Source: Macrosoma leucophasiata
Taxonomy: Eukaryota; Arthropoda; Insecta; Lepidoptera; Hedylidae
Length of the DNA stretch: 64,000 nt
Assembly (NCBI GenBank): GCA_036365455.1
Contig: JAWQUS010000027.1
Coordinates: forward strand, 16,976,501-17,040,500
Direction of reading: 5' to 3'
Shown piece by piece: positions 10,990 to 22,740 of the stretch. Under the pieces are notes generated by a model. The model did no database searches and was not told the origin of the DNA. It saw only the letters and a program-made list of their open reading frames with translations. The translations under genes and the position numbers were made by a program. Position 1 is the first letter of the stretch. Each line of letters starts with the position of its first letter.

Positions 10990-12430
10990 GTCAGGTAAGT
11001 CACTTGGTATGATGTGTATGTAGGGGAGAGTCTGGTATATTGAACTGCCTGATAAATTGTACCACCTCAAAATTTTACACTTCCTGTAACTTATTTTCTT
11101 TTCTGGCAACACGAAACTGAGCGCTGACAGCGGCCTCAACTACTTGTCTTTTTGCAACCGCCTCCGGAAAGTACATTCGTTTTTAGAGAAAAAAATGTGT
11201 TTTGAGAGTCCTTCATACAAATTTTGACGTGTGTAGCTAAGGAGATTACAAAGTGAAAATGTAAGTTACAATTTTGTTATATATTTTATTGATTAAATCT
11301 ATAATCACCGCTTCAACCATAGCGTTGCGAACGTATTATGTTCAGCGGTTATTTTGTGACAAATATTTATTTTTGAAATCTCTTCGTTTGGTAAATTGTA
11401 CTACCAGCAGTTGTTTTATTTGTACTGGAACAATTTACCCAACTTGTAACAAAAAATTTAAAATAATAAATATAGCATATTTATTATTTTAATTTTTTTG
11501 TAGATTAATAATGACCATAAATAGTATGGTAAAACGGAAGAAGGAGGTTTGGGAAAGATATTGTTGGATTAAGTTTGATAAATGTTTTTTTTAGTTTATA
11601 ATACATTTGTTCTTTTGTCACATTATGACAGTTAATATTGAAATTTGAAATTTTTGTCAGCATTTTTTCATTATTAATTAAAATATAATCAATTTATTTT
11701 GTCTATTTATTAAATCTCTTCATTTTCATTTATTATCATGTTAATAAGTCTCTTAAGTCTTGGTGGTACGATTTACCTAACCTGTGGTACAATTAATCCG
11801 ACTAGTTGGGTAAATAGTACCGAAGGAAAGCCTTCAGGGAAACGCATATTACGAATATTACGAATTGTATACTTGTTTGCCACTTTCATGTTAAAAAATC
11901 CTATATTTAACGCGTGTTACCACCATAGCCACTACTTTCGGTATTAGAAATTAATAGAAATCATTGTAATTTTAAGCTTCAGTCTTCGGGCTATGCCAGT
12001 ATTACCACACTATCAGATATCCCATCGCAAAAACGAATCCGCATAGTGAACCAACGTAAATTATAATATTTCTATATATTTACAAAACTTAACAAAATAA
12101 GAAAAAAAAACCTTTATTCATTCATATTAACACTTTGCAATAATACACAACAATAAGTTAAAATATAATAAGACTACTAGACTGAAAGTTTTCATAAATA
12201 TGCGAAGAGTAAGTTTTACATCACAATTTTCTGCGTAGATACTACCCGATATGTAGACATTACACGCACCTAATATACATACATTATGTAACATTTAATA
12301 TAAATACTGATAAAATATTGATTGCACAATACAACACACTCGAACACTCATCGGTTTAAAGCGTGAAAAAAGAGTGAGGGTGTCTACCTAATAAGTAATC
12401 AATCCAACAACTTATATACTATTTTCTACG
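10990..12430. other. Gene-free stretch with weak internal repetition
   Basis: No gene recognised. TTTACC..AACTTGTAAC / TTTACCTAACCTGTGG-type strings recur near 11040, 11400 and 11770, suggesting an old diverged repeat. The ORFs at 11274-11492 and 11738-11947 are low-complexity frames. Confidence 0.4.
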
Positions 12431-12432
12431 TT

Positions 12433-13334
12433 TCTGAGACGGTTTTGACGCAGAAAGTCACTTTCGCAAAAGATCATCTCGAAAAAATTGGTTACTTTCG
12501 CAGAAAGTCATTTTCGCAAAAGGTAATTTTCTCAAAAAGTCATTTTCGCAAAAAGTCACTTTCGCAGAATGTCATTCACAAAATTATTTTCTCTATATTA
12601 TTAAGTAGGCCTAATGCAGGGTAAAATAAATAACACAAACATCAGTAACCAAAACTTTATTTATAAACGAAGTCGTAGAAGTTAGACGGGAATGAGTAGC
12701 CGCCGGCTACCCGCTCCCGCGGCTAACCGCTAGTGCGTTAGGGCGCTTAGGCGATACGAAGGTTTTTATAAAAGTAGCTGTCCCGAAACAGCTAGTTTTA
12801 TAAAAACTAGCGACTTACCCCGGCTTCGTACGGGTAGCATTTATCATAGATATAAACTTTCCTAGGAAAACCCACTTCCCAACATTTTAAACAGGAACCA
12901 AATCCGTTCATAACTTTCCGAGATTAGCACATACGAGTACAGACAGAGAAAATAGGGGAACTTTACTTTATAATATGTAGTGATAGTGATAATGAAGTGA
13001 AGTGATAGTGATAGAGATAGTGATTAAGCTGTAAGAAATATATCTTCCGTTCTAAAATGTGTACTTAAAATATAAATCAGTTTGCAATTTTTATATATAT
13101 ATATATTTTTTTTTATTTGCACTTTGTTAAAACCGCGTATATTGTTTTCGGGCTTTTTCAGGAAGTAGGAAAAACTGAATATCTCAGACCCTACTTAATA
13201 ATACAGAAAAAAAAAACATTGTGGATGACATTCTGCGAAAGCGACTTTTTGCGAAAATGACTTTCTGCGAAAATGACAATTTTTTTCGAGATGACGTTTT
13301 GCGAAAGTGACGTTCTACGTCAAAACCTCTGAGA
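12433..13334. mobile_element. Foldback element with arms built of about 18-bp subrepeats
   Basis: The ends TCTGAGACGGTTTTGACG and CGTCAAAACCTCTGAGA are inverted. The left arm (about 12433-12592) is an array of AAAGTCATTTTCGCAAAA-like units and the right arm (about 13222-13334) holds the same units in reverse complement (TGCGAAAATGACTTTCTG). The unit is repeated roughly six to eight times per arm, with point changes. The loop carries unrelated sequence, including a GC-rich palindromic block (12690-12840) and an (AGTGAT)n tract. No ORF is present. Confidence 0.75.
12976..13024. repeat. AGTGAT-type microsatellite
   Basis: Imperfect run of GTAGTGATAGTGATAATGA and GTGATAGTGATAGAGAT units inside the loop of the foldback element. 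Confidence 0.7.
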
Positions 13335-13961
13335 TTTGCAACAAATCCCAATTATTTAAACAATGATGCGACCCCAATATGATTTTTTAGTATAAAAAAT
13401 ATAATAACTATGTAATTTATGAAAGGTCTATCTGCTTGGGCTAAGAAAAAGGGCTATGTATCTTTTTGAGCAAAGAAAAAGGGCCATGTTCTTGGATAAA
13501 GGTAAGTTATTGCAATAGGTATAGTTAGTTTCCAATGGGACCTACCACCGTTGCAGTGTATCATTAAATAAGGGTAATTATTGATCTAAGGTACCCCTGC
13601 ATTACTTAGCTCTCAGCAGTGCTCTCATTCTGGTATCGTAATTAAATGAAAATAATTTAAAGCACAAATGCTTCACAGAAGTTTCAAGGCAAAAAAGCTT
13701 TGAGACTTCTACTTCAGATAAAAATATTTTTCAATTTTTGGCTGATTTTTCTACACATTAACACATTCCAACGAACCATTGTCTTTATAATATAAGTATG
13801 ACAAAGAGGTTAAAAATATATATTTTATGTCAGTAGTATAAAAAATACATAGTCTATGAATATTTTTGTTCCTTAGATGCTAGGATTGATCACTTATTGA
13901 GGTTAAATTGACAATGCAGTAAATGCAAGAGGAAGCTTCAGCGGCAGTCTACAGTGTGCGT
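13335..13961. other. Stretch 3' of STAMBP
   Basis: AT-rich, no gene seen. It contains two GGGC.ATGT-type direct repeats near 13440-13495 (AAGAAAAAGGGC twice). The 3' UTR of the minus-strand STAMBP gene should lie here, but I could not pick a unique poly(A) signal. Confidence 0.4.
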
Positions 13962-16900
13962 TCATCTCCGCAAGTCAACGATTTCCACTGGAGCCGTCTC
14001 CTCTAGCCGTATGTGTGTCACCGTCTGTAAAATACAATATGAACACAATGAACTTGTGTTCGTAAACTACACGCAGCTTTGGCGCATTAGTTCGTGATTA
14101 TCTATGAATGACTACAGAAATATAAAAAAAAACTTTTTTGTTGTTGTGTTTTTTAAGGTTTTTTTATGTAGTGTAGGTGGAAAACAAGCATTCAGTTCAC
14201 ATTGATGTTAAGTGATGACTGCAACCTATAGACACCTACACAAAGACACAGAGGTCAAAATGCAGGCGCGTTGCTACCCCGGAGACCTTAGTTGTTATGT
14301 CCCTCTCATAGTTTTTACGGAGCCATACATTACCATCTAACCAGAATACAATAGTGCTGAACACTATTATTTACGGCAGGTAGATTAGGTAATGCCGTGG
14401 TGCCTACGCCCTCGAGTTCCTGCACTGAAACTCTACCACCAGTGATTTAATAGACCTAAGACGTAAGACCCCTCATTACTTAGCCTGGATTGCACCACGC
14501 TATTTGTTAAAGTTAAAGTTATTGTTACATTTCAGATCCTTTTCTAGCTTTAACAGATTTCTTTAAGTTAGAGAAGGATGTGTTAATTGACTTTCCACTA
14601 AGTAAGTGGTACTGTTGCTAATAAATTAATGCTATCATACGGCTCTGTTATTTCCGGTACAGAGGCACATCGACTTACACCTCCGGAGTGGCAACGCATC
14701 CACACTGAGATAATTGATTGTTACTCGTATTTAGATATCTATAGGCTACAGTATTGCCTTACCATCAATGTGAAATGTATAAGTACCTGTTTGCCACTTT
14801 ATGACAGTAAAAAAACGATCTTGTTTTTAAATGATAGACGCAGAGTGCAGTTGCTGAGGTTCAACTTTGTTAATGTTTTAATAATTTTCATAGTACTAAT
14901 AATTTTTGCGTTTGTACGCTTCTTTACCTACATGTATACAATTGAACTTACGTAGAAGAGCGGAGGATCGTTGGGATGCGGGTGGAAGCCGGACTGCCGG
15001 CAGTTGGCGATGTATTGCATTCCGTACTCTGGAGTCAATGCGAAGTATCCAGTCCTGAACAGAAAGGTTAAAACAAAATACAAATAATTGTATTTTTATA
15101 TGAAAGTTTTAACAACACACATTACAACATATAAAATCTTATCTTAATTGAGAAATGTTTTTTAAAATACCTGTCCAATGACACCCTACCCCTACACAAA
15201 GGTTTTCGGGAGAGAAAACAAACAGGATACCCATTTTACATGTAGGGGGAGGTACCCTAAAAAAAGTTGCAAGATTTTAGTTTACCACCTTGGAGTAATT
15301 AGAATGTATATTCATATCAAATTACAGCCTCTTAATATTAATAATCTCAGCCTTAAACGACGGACGAACGGATGGACAGATGGATGTATGGACTAACATG
15401 GCAAAACTACAAGGGATCTTTCTAGGCTACGGAACCTTGAATCAACATACAGTTTACATAGTAAATATATTCCCTGAAGCAGCAGATGAACCCTATGGGG
15501 TCCGAGAACAATAAGCCTGGGTTGCACCACAACTATTGTTAAAGTTATTTTAACATTTCGCATCCTGCTCTAACTTTAACACATTTCTTTAAGTAGAGAA
15601 GGATGTGAAATGTTACAATAACTTCAACATTAACAAAAGTCGTGGTGCAACCCAGGCTAAGAAATCAACTGTCGTATTTTTCTGGTGGTCTGAGGAGGAA
15701 TATTATTCGTTTAAGGAAGTTTAAAGTACCAGTAGTTTTAGAATACTTTCCGAATTTTGAAATAATTTGAAGCTTACTCGTTATACTTGGGCGCGCACAC
15801 GATTGCGATGGCTTCGGGCATCATCAGCTGGTACGAGCACTGCGTGTGCAGGTCTACTGAAGATAGAAACGCGGTTTGCGTTGGATGAGTCTAGAAATAT
15901 ACACAAGTGAACATTATTATTTGTTTTATAGAAATAAAAAAAAAATGTTAGGTAAATCACAAATTGAAACATTAAATTAAAAATGGCAATTTGAAAAGTT
16001 AAACAAACTCATTTCTAAGCAGCTGGCATATAGACGAGTTGCTCATCACACTCATAATAATATAATTATTCACACATCTTTTAACATACTGAGTACACAA
16101 ATTGACTAGAAGCTATTTAATCTAAGTCCTTAGCAAACTGGCCAACCTATGGCTAGGCATCTATGAAATGATTGTAACTTTGTGACATCCATGATTCATG
16201 ATTCGAGGAGTATTTACGCCACATTCTTGCGCTCAATAAGTTTTTCGTGTCGGAACTATAATTATATACCATTTTTTTCAATAAAAATGGCATTTAAGAC
16301 TTTGTGAATTATCTAGATATATGATAATCCGTACACATGAGCTACTGTCAAAATACAACTAAGAATATGGATTTTGAGGCGTCCGCATAAAGTATCTTAA
16401 GCTGAGCGTGAGTCGAGCAATGTTTCAAGTAACGTCTTAGAATATGGGTGTAAGTTTTGATACTTTATATCAAACCTTAAAATCTTGTCATGGTCCTTTT
16501 CTAGTCTGACAATTAAGTTAAATTATTTAAACGGCGCGAAAATCACAACACAATTAATAAATAGATCTTTTTTTTCTTTGTATCTTGTGTTTCAACGCAC
16601 TCACATGTATCCATCCAAGCGTGATGAGGTTGTGCTGGTCCTGATAATGGAAGATCTCCTCTTCGTTGTTGGTGCTGCAAGAGTCCGCCGTGCCCGTCTG
16701 CTTGGGCACTATCACGTGCGTTATCTTGAATTGATCGCGTTCCTGTTGGTAAAATTTATATACTTTACATATCATAGCTGAAGAGTGTTTTGTTCTTTCA
16801 AAACGCCTATCTCTTTGAATCTCATTCTCATTTATGAGTGCACCCGAAAGGCATCTGCACGCGAGGAGTGGCGCCGGATAGTAAAGCGAGCCACGAATAA

Positions 16901-19900
16901 ACTTTGAAATGACAATCACGACCACTCTGTCAAGAGTGCAACGACTAAGAAGAAGAAGAATCTCTTTGAAGTTGAAAAAATATATTCGTATGTGATAGCT
17001 ACATTTATGAGGAAAGCTATAGATAGCCTATATATAGTTTAACTCTAACCCGATCTCTCTTATTATGCGGTCGCGCGGTTCACAAGATATCCATAATATG
17101 TGGGTACGTTCGAAATACGAAACATAGGCAATAAATAACCAGAGTGTTAACACAGAGTAGTTAACAACTGTACCGAACAGACACACTAGTGAAGCGAGTC
17201 CTCGCCTGCAGTGTGAACAGTCAGCGATAAACTATTTGTCTATGCATCTTTTTTGTTTACATGGGACGTATATCTATTGTACGTTTCTTGAGCGAGAAAA
17301 TAGGCGATAGTTAGTCGTTTCCTAGCCGTCGGTGGGACAACTGCCTTACGAGAGAATGTAGCACAGCGTACGTACAAGAATTCCGGCCAATATTCCACAG
17401 AGCTCGAAGTCGCGCGCGGTGTGCTGGGCGGCCAGCAACTTGAAGCACTCTTTTCATAAACTGCTAGATAGATGTTAGACAAGGTCGCATCTACAGAAAT
17501 ACCCCCGCCTCCTCTCCATCCCGTTCTAACTGAAGTTAAGTAAAAAAATGTAATATACTTAGAAGAATGCCAGCCAATATTCCGTAGAGTTCAGCGTTGC
17601 GCGCGGTGTGTTGGGCAGCCAGCAACTTGAAGTACTCTTTTCAAAAACTGCTTCATGTTAGACAAGTGCGCATCTACGTAAATCCTCCTCCATCCCCCCA
17701 CCACGTTCAAACTGAAGTTAAGTAGAAAATGTATATTTTCCTATGGCATTCTTGTACGTATGTATAATATACGTACAAGAATGCCAGCCAATATTCCGCA
17801 GAGTTCAACGTTGCGCGCGGTGTGCTGCGCGGCCAGCAGCTTGAAGCGCTGCATGAGCGCGGCCGGCACCAGCACTCCGCGCAGGCCCTCCCGCCCGCCG
17901 CGCCCCGCCAGGGAACCCGCCACCGAGTTCGAACTGAAGAGAACCACGAGAAAAAAATATAATTACGAGTTAAGCTTCCATAGCGGCCAATCCAAAAATC
18001 AGCTCATAATATAGTCTGATGTTACAGCTAATCTGCGAGTGCCTCATCCTACTACTATTATAAAGGCGAAAGTTTGTATGTATGGATGTATGGATGTTTG
18101 TTACTCTTTCACGTAAAAACTACTGAATGGATTTGAATGAAACTTTACCACAATATAGCTTATACATCAGAATAACACATAGGCTATAGCTTATACATCA
18201 GAATAACACATAGGCTACAATTTTTGAGGTTTTTAATGTGAGGTCGTAGAAAAAACACATTTTTTGCGCTTACATTGCAAACGCTGACTGAATCCTACAA
18301 GATAGATCAAAACAATTTACTACAGTATTGTACAACTTAAAAAGGTCTACAAAAAAGTCCGTGATGGTATATGTTTATCTCTTAGGAATAACCCACAATA
18401 ACCATTTTTTATCCTTTACTTTGTACGAGAAATAATGGCTTATTTACGAAGCGATTTTAAGCAATACAGTATTAATCCTTATCCAATTAAGTATCTTAAA
18501 TACATTGTGCATTTAATAAAGATCAATATGGCTTTTTACAGCATGTAAATTAAATAAATATTTTCGAAGATATCACAGATTTAAAATGCAGAGTCATAGC
18601 AATTTCGGCGATAAATACCGTTTCGGTGATAAATACCGGCAGCGGCGCCAGGCGAACGGGGCGTGGGGGGAGCGGGGTAGGTGCGGTGGGGAAGAAGTGG
18701 CTCATTGCTGAGTGCGCGACCCGAACGCGGGCAGACGCGTGAGGGCAGACGTCGTTGACGGTTGTGTCCGTTTTGCGAATTTTCAAGGCACTAGCGATTT
18801 CTTTTTGGTTAGGAGTTACACGTACAAATTAGGGCTCTGCAGTGCTTAGTTACCGTATTTCTTACTTATTACTAGACTAGACGGGACGAACCTGAAGTCC
18901 ACGCGAACGAAGTCGCGGGCAAAAGCTAGTTCCTTCAATATAATAGTTGAAAAGCAACTCAATTGATGCGCGTACTTGCTGAAGAATCATGGCAAGTTTC
19001 ATACATTGATTTGTACAAAAAAAGTTTGAAAAAGGTACAAGCTAAAACGGATTAGAAATATTACCTAAACCCTAAGAACCTAAAGAACATTTTCTGGGAT
19101 TTAAAATATTTTTAAATCACCGGAATAAAAATCGTTTCTCCTAACAACAGTAGAAGCACTCCATACTAAAGTTCAATTTCATACTTTTTATTCTGGAGAG
19201 TTGAAAATATTTTAAGTATCAGGAAAAGTTGTTTAGGTTCACTGGATAATATTTCCATGCTGTTTTACCGTGTACCTTTTTTTCATTTTTTCTGTACAAA
19301 TCTTGCCATGATCCTTTCATTTCAATTAGTGCGTGCTTGTATAGGCACACGTCATTGACTATTACAGGCCTAATTATGAGAATTAGGTCCCAAGATATAT
19401 TATCTACTAGCGGCCCGCCCCGGCTTTGCACGGGTGCATTGTTACCTACTACTTTCGTAATAAAATAGCCTATAGCTCTCCTGAATAGTGTAGTTTTCTG
19501 ATTGTGAAAGAATTTTCATGATCAACCTCTTTACAATATAAGTATAAATATAATTATACCGCAAACATAAAGGAAGTAAACTAACTGCGGCCGTGAGGGC
19601 GGTATGAGCGGTGGCACGGGTTGGTAGTGATGAGGCGGCGCCTTCGGGGGCTCCGTCGCGAAGTCGTCGGGGTACAGTACTCCATCCACGGGCGGCGCTG
19701 ATGGTGACACGGCCCACTCTTCCTGGTATTCCGAAATTAATCATGAATTGTTGTTTAGAATTTATCTATCATGATCATGATAAGAAATATTAAATATTGA
19801 TATTTACAAGTGAAACTAAATGTGGGCTATTCATGTCTACTGAATGAATGAATACCCCCTCCCCCGTATGATTGATACGGTAGATAGATTCTAAAATACA

Positions 19901-21903
19901 CATCAAGAAAACCCCCGAGCAAAAAAAAAACGACATAATCTCTCTGTAACCTCTACAAATCTTTGCTACCACTAGACTACTGGCAGTTGTAAAAAGTGAA
20001 GAATGCACAAAATATAGAATTAAATTAATAATAAATACTCGTGCACAGCAGTGGGACATATAATGGGTTGCCAACCCATTATACGTCCCACTGCTGGGCA
20101 CGAGTCTCTCCCCTCTTTGGGGGGAGGCCTGGAGCTTACTCCACCACGCTGCTCCAATGCGTATTGGTGGAGAGAATTAAATTAAAGTGACTACATAATG
20201 ATGCTAATGATATCTCACAGCATGTAAAAGGTGTGGTGTGGTGGGATGGGTGTCCTGCCTGTCCTCATCAGCCTGCAGACGTTCCGCGAGCTTGGCGTCG
20301 TCGTGCTCTTGCTTCCGCCGCGCTTCCTCCGCAATTTGTCGTTCTTCCTATGGATGAATAGCTTCAAATTCAATAAACTGTTGGCAGAGTCCAGTTACAG
20401 AATTCACGTGTGTGGGCACCACCATATTACCTAATCGACTTGCCACTTAAAGGTAGTGTTCAGTACTACCATGTTCCAATCAGTACATTCCTGTAATTTC
20501 CAGCACATAAGCAACTTCAATCTCAGGAGTAACATTTAAATGTCTGGTTTGATGTAGATGTTTATAGGCCAGGCTACAATATTTCTAAATATCAATGTGA
20601 ACAGTATGCTTATTTGCTACTTCTAGACATAAAAAAATACCATGCTCACCAAATTCATAGACATAATTTGCATTAAAAAAAAGAATATAGCATTTACCAA
20701 TGAATGGCAACCATGAAAAGTAGATATAATTTTATACTATTGTCAATGTTTATCTGTTTTGTATGAAATTTATGATTATAAAATAAATATGGAACATTTT
20801 GGTTATACATACAATAACTGTTAATAGAGCTGCTAAGACTGCTAAGGCTTAGTTTGCCTTGGAATATAATTGATATAGTACATTCCTTTAAAAATTATGC
20901 AGTATCATTACTGCTACTGTAAATACTAGTGTCTAACTGAACTTTCAGTTTTGGTTTCGGTATCAGCTCGTTTCGGCAAGGTTTTAACAAAGAATCCATA
21001 CAGTCTTTAAATTCCTCCTTACCTCATTCTGTTTGTAATGTGCATGCTCCTTAGTATATTGATCTAACAATTTCTGTTTCAGTTTTTCTGCTTTTGGCAT
21101 CACTTCTTTCAACTTAGTCTGATTGACAGCTTTGATTTCTGAAGGGACGAGATTATATTCAGGATGTTTCCGTATTTTCTCCAAAAACAGCGTCATGAAT
21201 TTCATATATAAAATGTAAGCATTTTCTAAGCTACCCTCTCCAAGGTATACATTTGCCATTCTGACCATTTCTAAGCCCGAGCGGTAATATCTGAAATTTA
21301 CAACTACATATATTAAAAAAATATTATTCTACTGAGAATTGGTAAGATTGGGTCTGGGAGAAAATCATTTGTAGCACAAACTATCTTCAGATAGATTAAA
21401 AATATAACAATTATTGACAAATTAAAGTAATGTGTGGCCCTGTAGTAACTATTACAGAGATATAACAACTTAGGTCTCAGGGGTGGTGACACATCTGCCT
21501 TTTGACCTCTGATTTTTGTGTAGATATATATATGCTGATGGCTGCAGTCATCACTTAACATCAATGTGGTCTGCAAGCTTGTTTGCCACCCTACTTACAT
21601 AAAAAAAAAAATTACAATGAATAATGAATTAGTTAACAAGATAGTCTATTCACAGTATCACGTTACTATAGCTGGCCAAAGGTGTTAAATTGAGACGTTT
21701 TCAATTTTTTTGTTAGTGACAAAGCATGAGTCACTTTGAAAGTGAAAAGTAGTTTAAAAAAATACAGTCACGTTTTACCTTCTGGGTGGTACATTGGGGT
21801 CGACTTCCACCATGGTCCCATAGTTTGCCAATTGTTTAACTCTGGTTGCAGGCTCCAAAGAAGCAAGATCAACAGTTTTACTGCGTTTTTCACTTGACTG
21901 CAT
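13962..21903 (-). CDS. STAMBP: STAM-binding protein, AMSH-type JAMM deubiquitinase
   Basis: AMSH removes Lys63-linked ubiquitin from cargo at endosomes and works with STAM/ESCRT. Exons in reading order: 21903-21779 (ATG), 21290-21023, 20347-20219, 19722-19586, 17933-17777, 16742-16605, 15890-15778, 15054-14952, 14024-13962 (TGA). They total 1233 nt and 410 aa with all phases matching; human STAMBP has 424. Residues 1-130 are the N-terminal USP8-dimerisation/MIT-like helices ([20 protein letters not shown]). Residues 131-175 are a charged coiled coil ([19 protein letters not shown]), 175-225 a Pro-rich linker and about 240-410 the JAMM domain. Predicted catalytic and zinc residues are all present: Glu263 (NVELCGIL), His318, His320, Ser328 and Asp331 ([14 protein letters not shown]), His333, Cys374, His380 and His382 (CRQSGFHPH). 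The introns carry LINE, SINE, Helitron-like and MITE copies and two dead copies of exon 5. DLHTQCSY replaces the usual DLHTHCSY; this His is not a zinc ligand in AMSH as far as I know. Confidence 0.95.
14153..14446 (+). repeat. Family A interspersed repeat, near full length
   Basis: Same blocks as the 2148-2440 copy: TTCACATTGATGTTAAGTGA near the start and GAAACTCTACCACCAGT at the end. Confidence 0.75.
14483..14590. mobile_element. Family P MITE, right end lost
   Basis: Starts TTA then GCCTGGATTGCACCACGC and follows the 10837-10986 copy up to GAGAAGGATGTG, then diverges. The right inverted repeat is absent. Confidence 0.7.
15515..15657. mobile_element. Family P MITE, intact
   Basis: 143 bp in an intron of STAMBP. 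Inverted repeats GCCTGGGTTGCACCAC and GTGGTGCAACCCAGGC are flanked by TAA on both sides. Confidence 0.85.
16848..16966 (+). repeat. Non-LTR retrotransposon 3' end
   Basis: One frame reads [16 protein letters not shown] then a stop, the kind of C-terminal tail found in insect LINE reverse transcriptases. It is followed by a short 3' UTR and an AAGAAGAAGAAG tail. It lies in an intron of STAMBP. Confidence 0.6.
17376..17529 (-). pseudogene. Dead tandem copy of STAMBP exon 5 (copy 3)
   Basis: On the minus strand, [23 protein letters not shown] is clearly the end of exon 5. The GTACGT donor is intact, but just after the CTTCAG acceptor a TAG falls in the required frame, and the GC-rich middle of the exon is gone. 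Confidence 0.85.
17572..17709 (-). pseudogene. Dead tandem copy of STAMBP exon 5 (copy 2)
   Basis: Encodes [20 protein letters not shown] in one frame. The donor GT has become CT (ATTCTT then CTAAGT), the first half is in a different frame from the second, and the metal-proximal Cys is Tyr. The offset from exon 5 is about 200 bp. Confidence 0.85.
17745..17785. other. 41-bp near-perfect palindrome over the exon 5 splice donor
   Basis: GGCATTCTTGTACGTAT on the left and ATACGTACAAGAATGCC on the right, 17-bp arms with a 7-base centre. The right arm is the end of STAMBP exon 5 plus its donor, and the left arm is an inverted copy of it. Confidence 0.8.
18052..18930 (+). mobile_element. Helitron-like non-autonomous element
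   Basis: The head TATAAAGGCGAAAGTTTGTA and tail CGCGAACGAAGTCGCGGGC then AAAAGCTAGT fit the common lepidopteran elements that end in a small GC hairpin followed by CTAGT. The interior includes a direct repeat of the string ATAGCTTATACATCAGAATA and a GC-rich block (18600-18780) that only looks like coding. It lies in an intron of STAMBP. Confidence 0.65.
20042..20176. repeat. 5S-derived SINE, two 3' fragments head to head
   Basis: AGCAGTGGGACATATAATGG is followed directly by its inverted partner CCATTATACGTCCCACTGCT and the normal GAGTCTCTCCCC continuation. The result is a 60-bp hairpin in an intron of STAMBP. Confidence 0.7.
20412..20635 (-). repeat. Family A repeat, diverged
   Basis: Reverse orientation: CACCACCATATTACCTAAT start, AACATT..TGTCTGG and ATCAATGTGAACAGTATGC blocks, and a T/A-rich end. 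Confidence 0.55.
21437..21612 (-). repeat. Family A repeat, partial
   Basis: Reverse orientation: CATCACTTAACATCAATGTG and TTTGCCACCCTACTTACATA then an A-run. It lies in an intron of STAMBP. Confidence 0.6.
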
Positions 21904-22363
21904 CTTGAAGTACTTCTCCTATCTCGTGTCTTAGTCGCAGTATGACAAATTAAATATGTAAAGGTACTTCAATTACTTTATACAAAAAATACTTTTTCAA
22001 GCAACTAACTATTCAATTAGTTAATAGTTTAAATATGTAATATTTTATTTTATTTTCAAACCGATGTCAATAAACTAATTTTGACAATTTTTGACATGAC
22101 CACATTTTCCATGTGACATTGACATTTATTGTGTCAAAAATTGACACTGACAGTAGTCGTTCTGAAATTGTTTTAGATATCCTTCAGAAGGAACGAAGAA
22201 ACAAAAAGGTGACTATTATTGTACAGAACGAAATCTCCGGTCTGGTTGATTGCATTGGGGACCACAGCCTTCCCAGCGCCTCGCCGAGAGCGTTATGACG
22301 ATGGCGTTAATGCAATCTCTGTCCCCGTCCCGGTAAGCTCGGGTCATTGTTAGAGTTGTTGCC

Positions 22364-22393
22364 AACTCGGTTGAACTTGAGTTCAACCGAGTT
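22364..22393. other. 30-bp palindrome
   Basis: AACTCGGTTGAACT, two bases, then AGTTCAACCGAGTT, upstream of the STAMBP start. It could be regulatory or simply a repeat end. Confidence 0.6.
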
Positions 22394-22519
22394 GAGACTT
22401 GAGTCCGAGAGGTTAAAATAAAAAAGACAATCAGAAATAAAATTTTTAAATACCAACTCCAACTCCGCGCGTCGTACTCCTCATCACCGAAAGTCGTGAT
22501 TCCCCCTATGGGAGATTAA

Positions 22520-22740
22520 TTTGTATGTATGTATGTATGTATCTTCACGCCAGGTCCCTAACGGGGTAGGCAGAGAGTGTAGAGCGCCAGATATCCCGGT
22601 TCTGACAAACCTCTCGTGCCTCGTCTACTTTCATCATTCTCTTCATACATGCACGCCGATTCCTAAGACTTTTGATCCCACCATCAGACAGAACTCTACC
22701 TATTAATTTGTGACGTATGATATTCTTCCATCTATGTCTG
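22520..22740 (-). repeat. LINE 3' end (RTE/Jockey-like tail)
   Basis: Reverse complement of the element at 35230-35519: a TATG repeat tail, TTCACGCCAGGTCCCTAACG, GCGCCAGATATCCCGG, then the coding end (complement of GGAATCGGCGTGCATGTATG). Confidence 0.7.

Noticed and set aside
18550..18786. 78-codon Pro-rich ORF in the STAMBP intron
   Set aside because: It lies inside the Helitron-like element; the neighbouring STAMBP exons join in phase without it.
22113..22298. Small plus-strand frame divergent from STAMBP (QKERRNKKVTIIVQ)
   Set aside because: No ATG at the start, no following exon found, and only 61 codons. It could be the edge of an old repeat.
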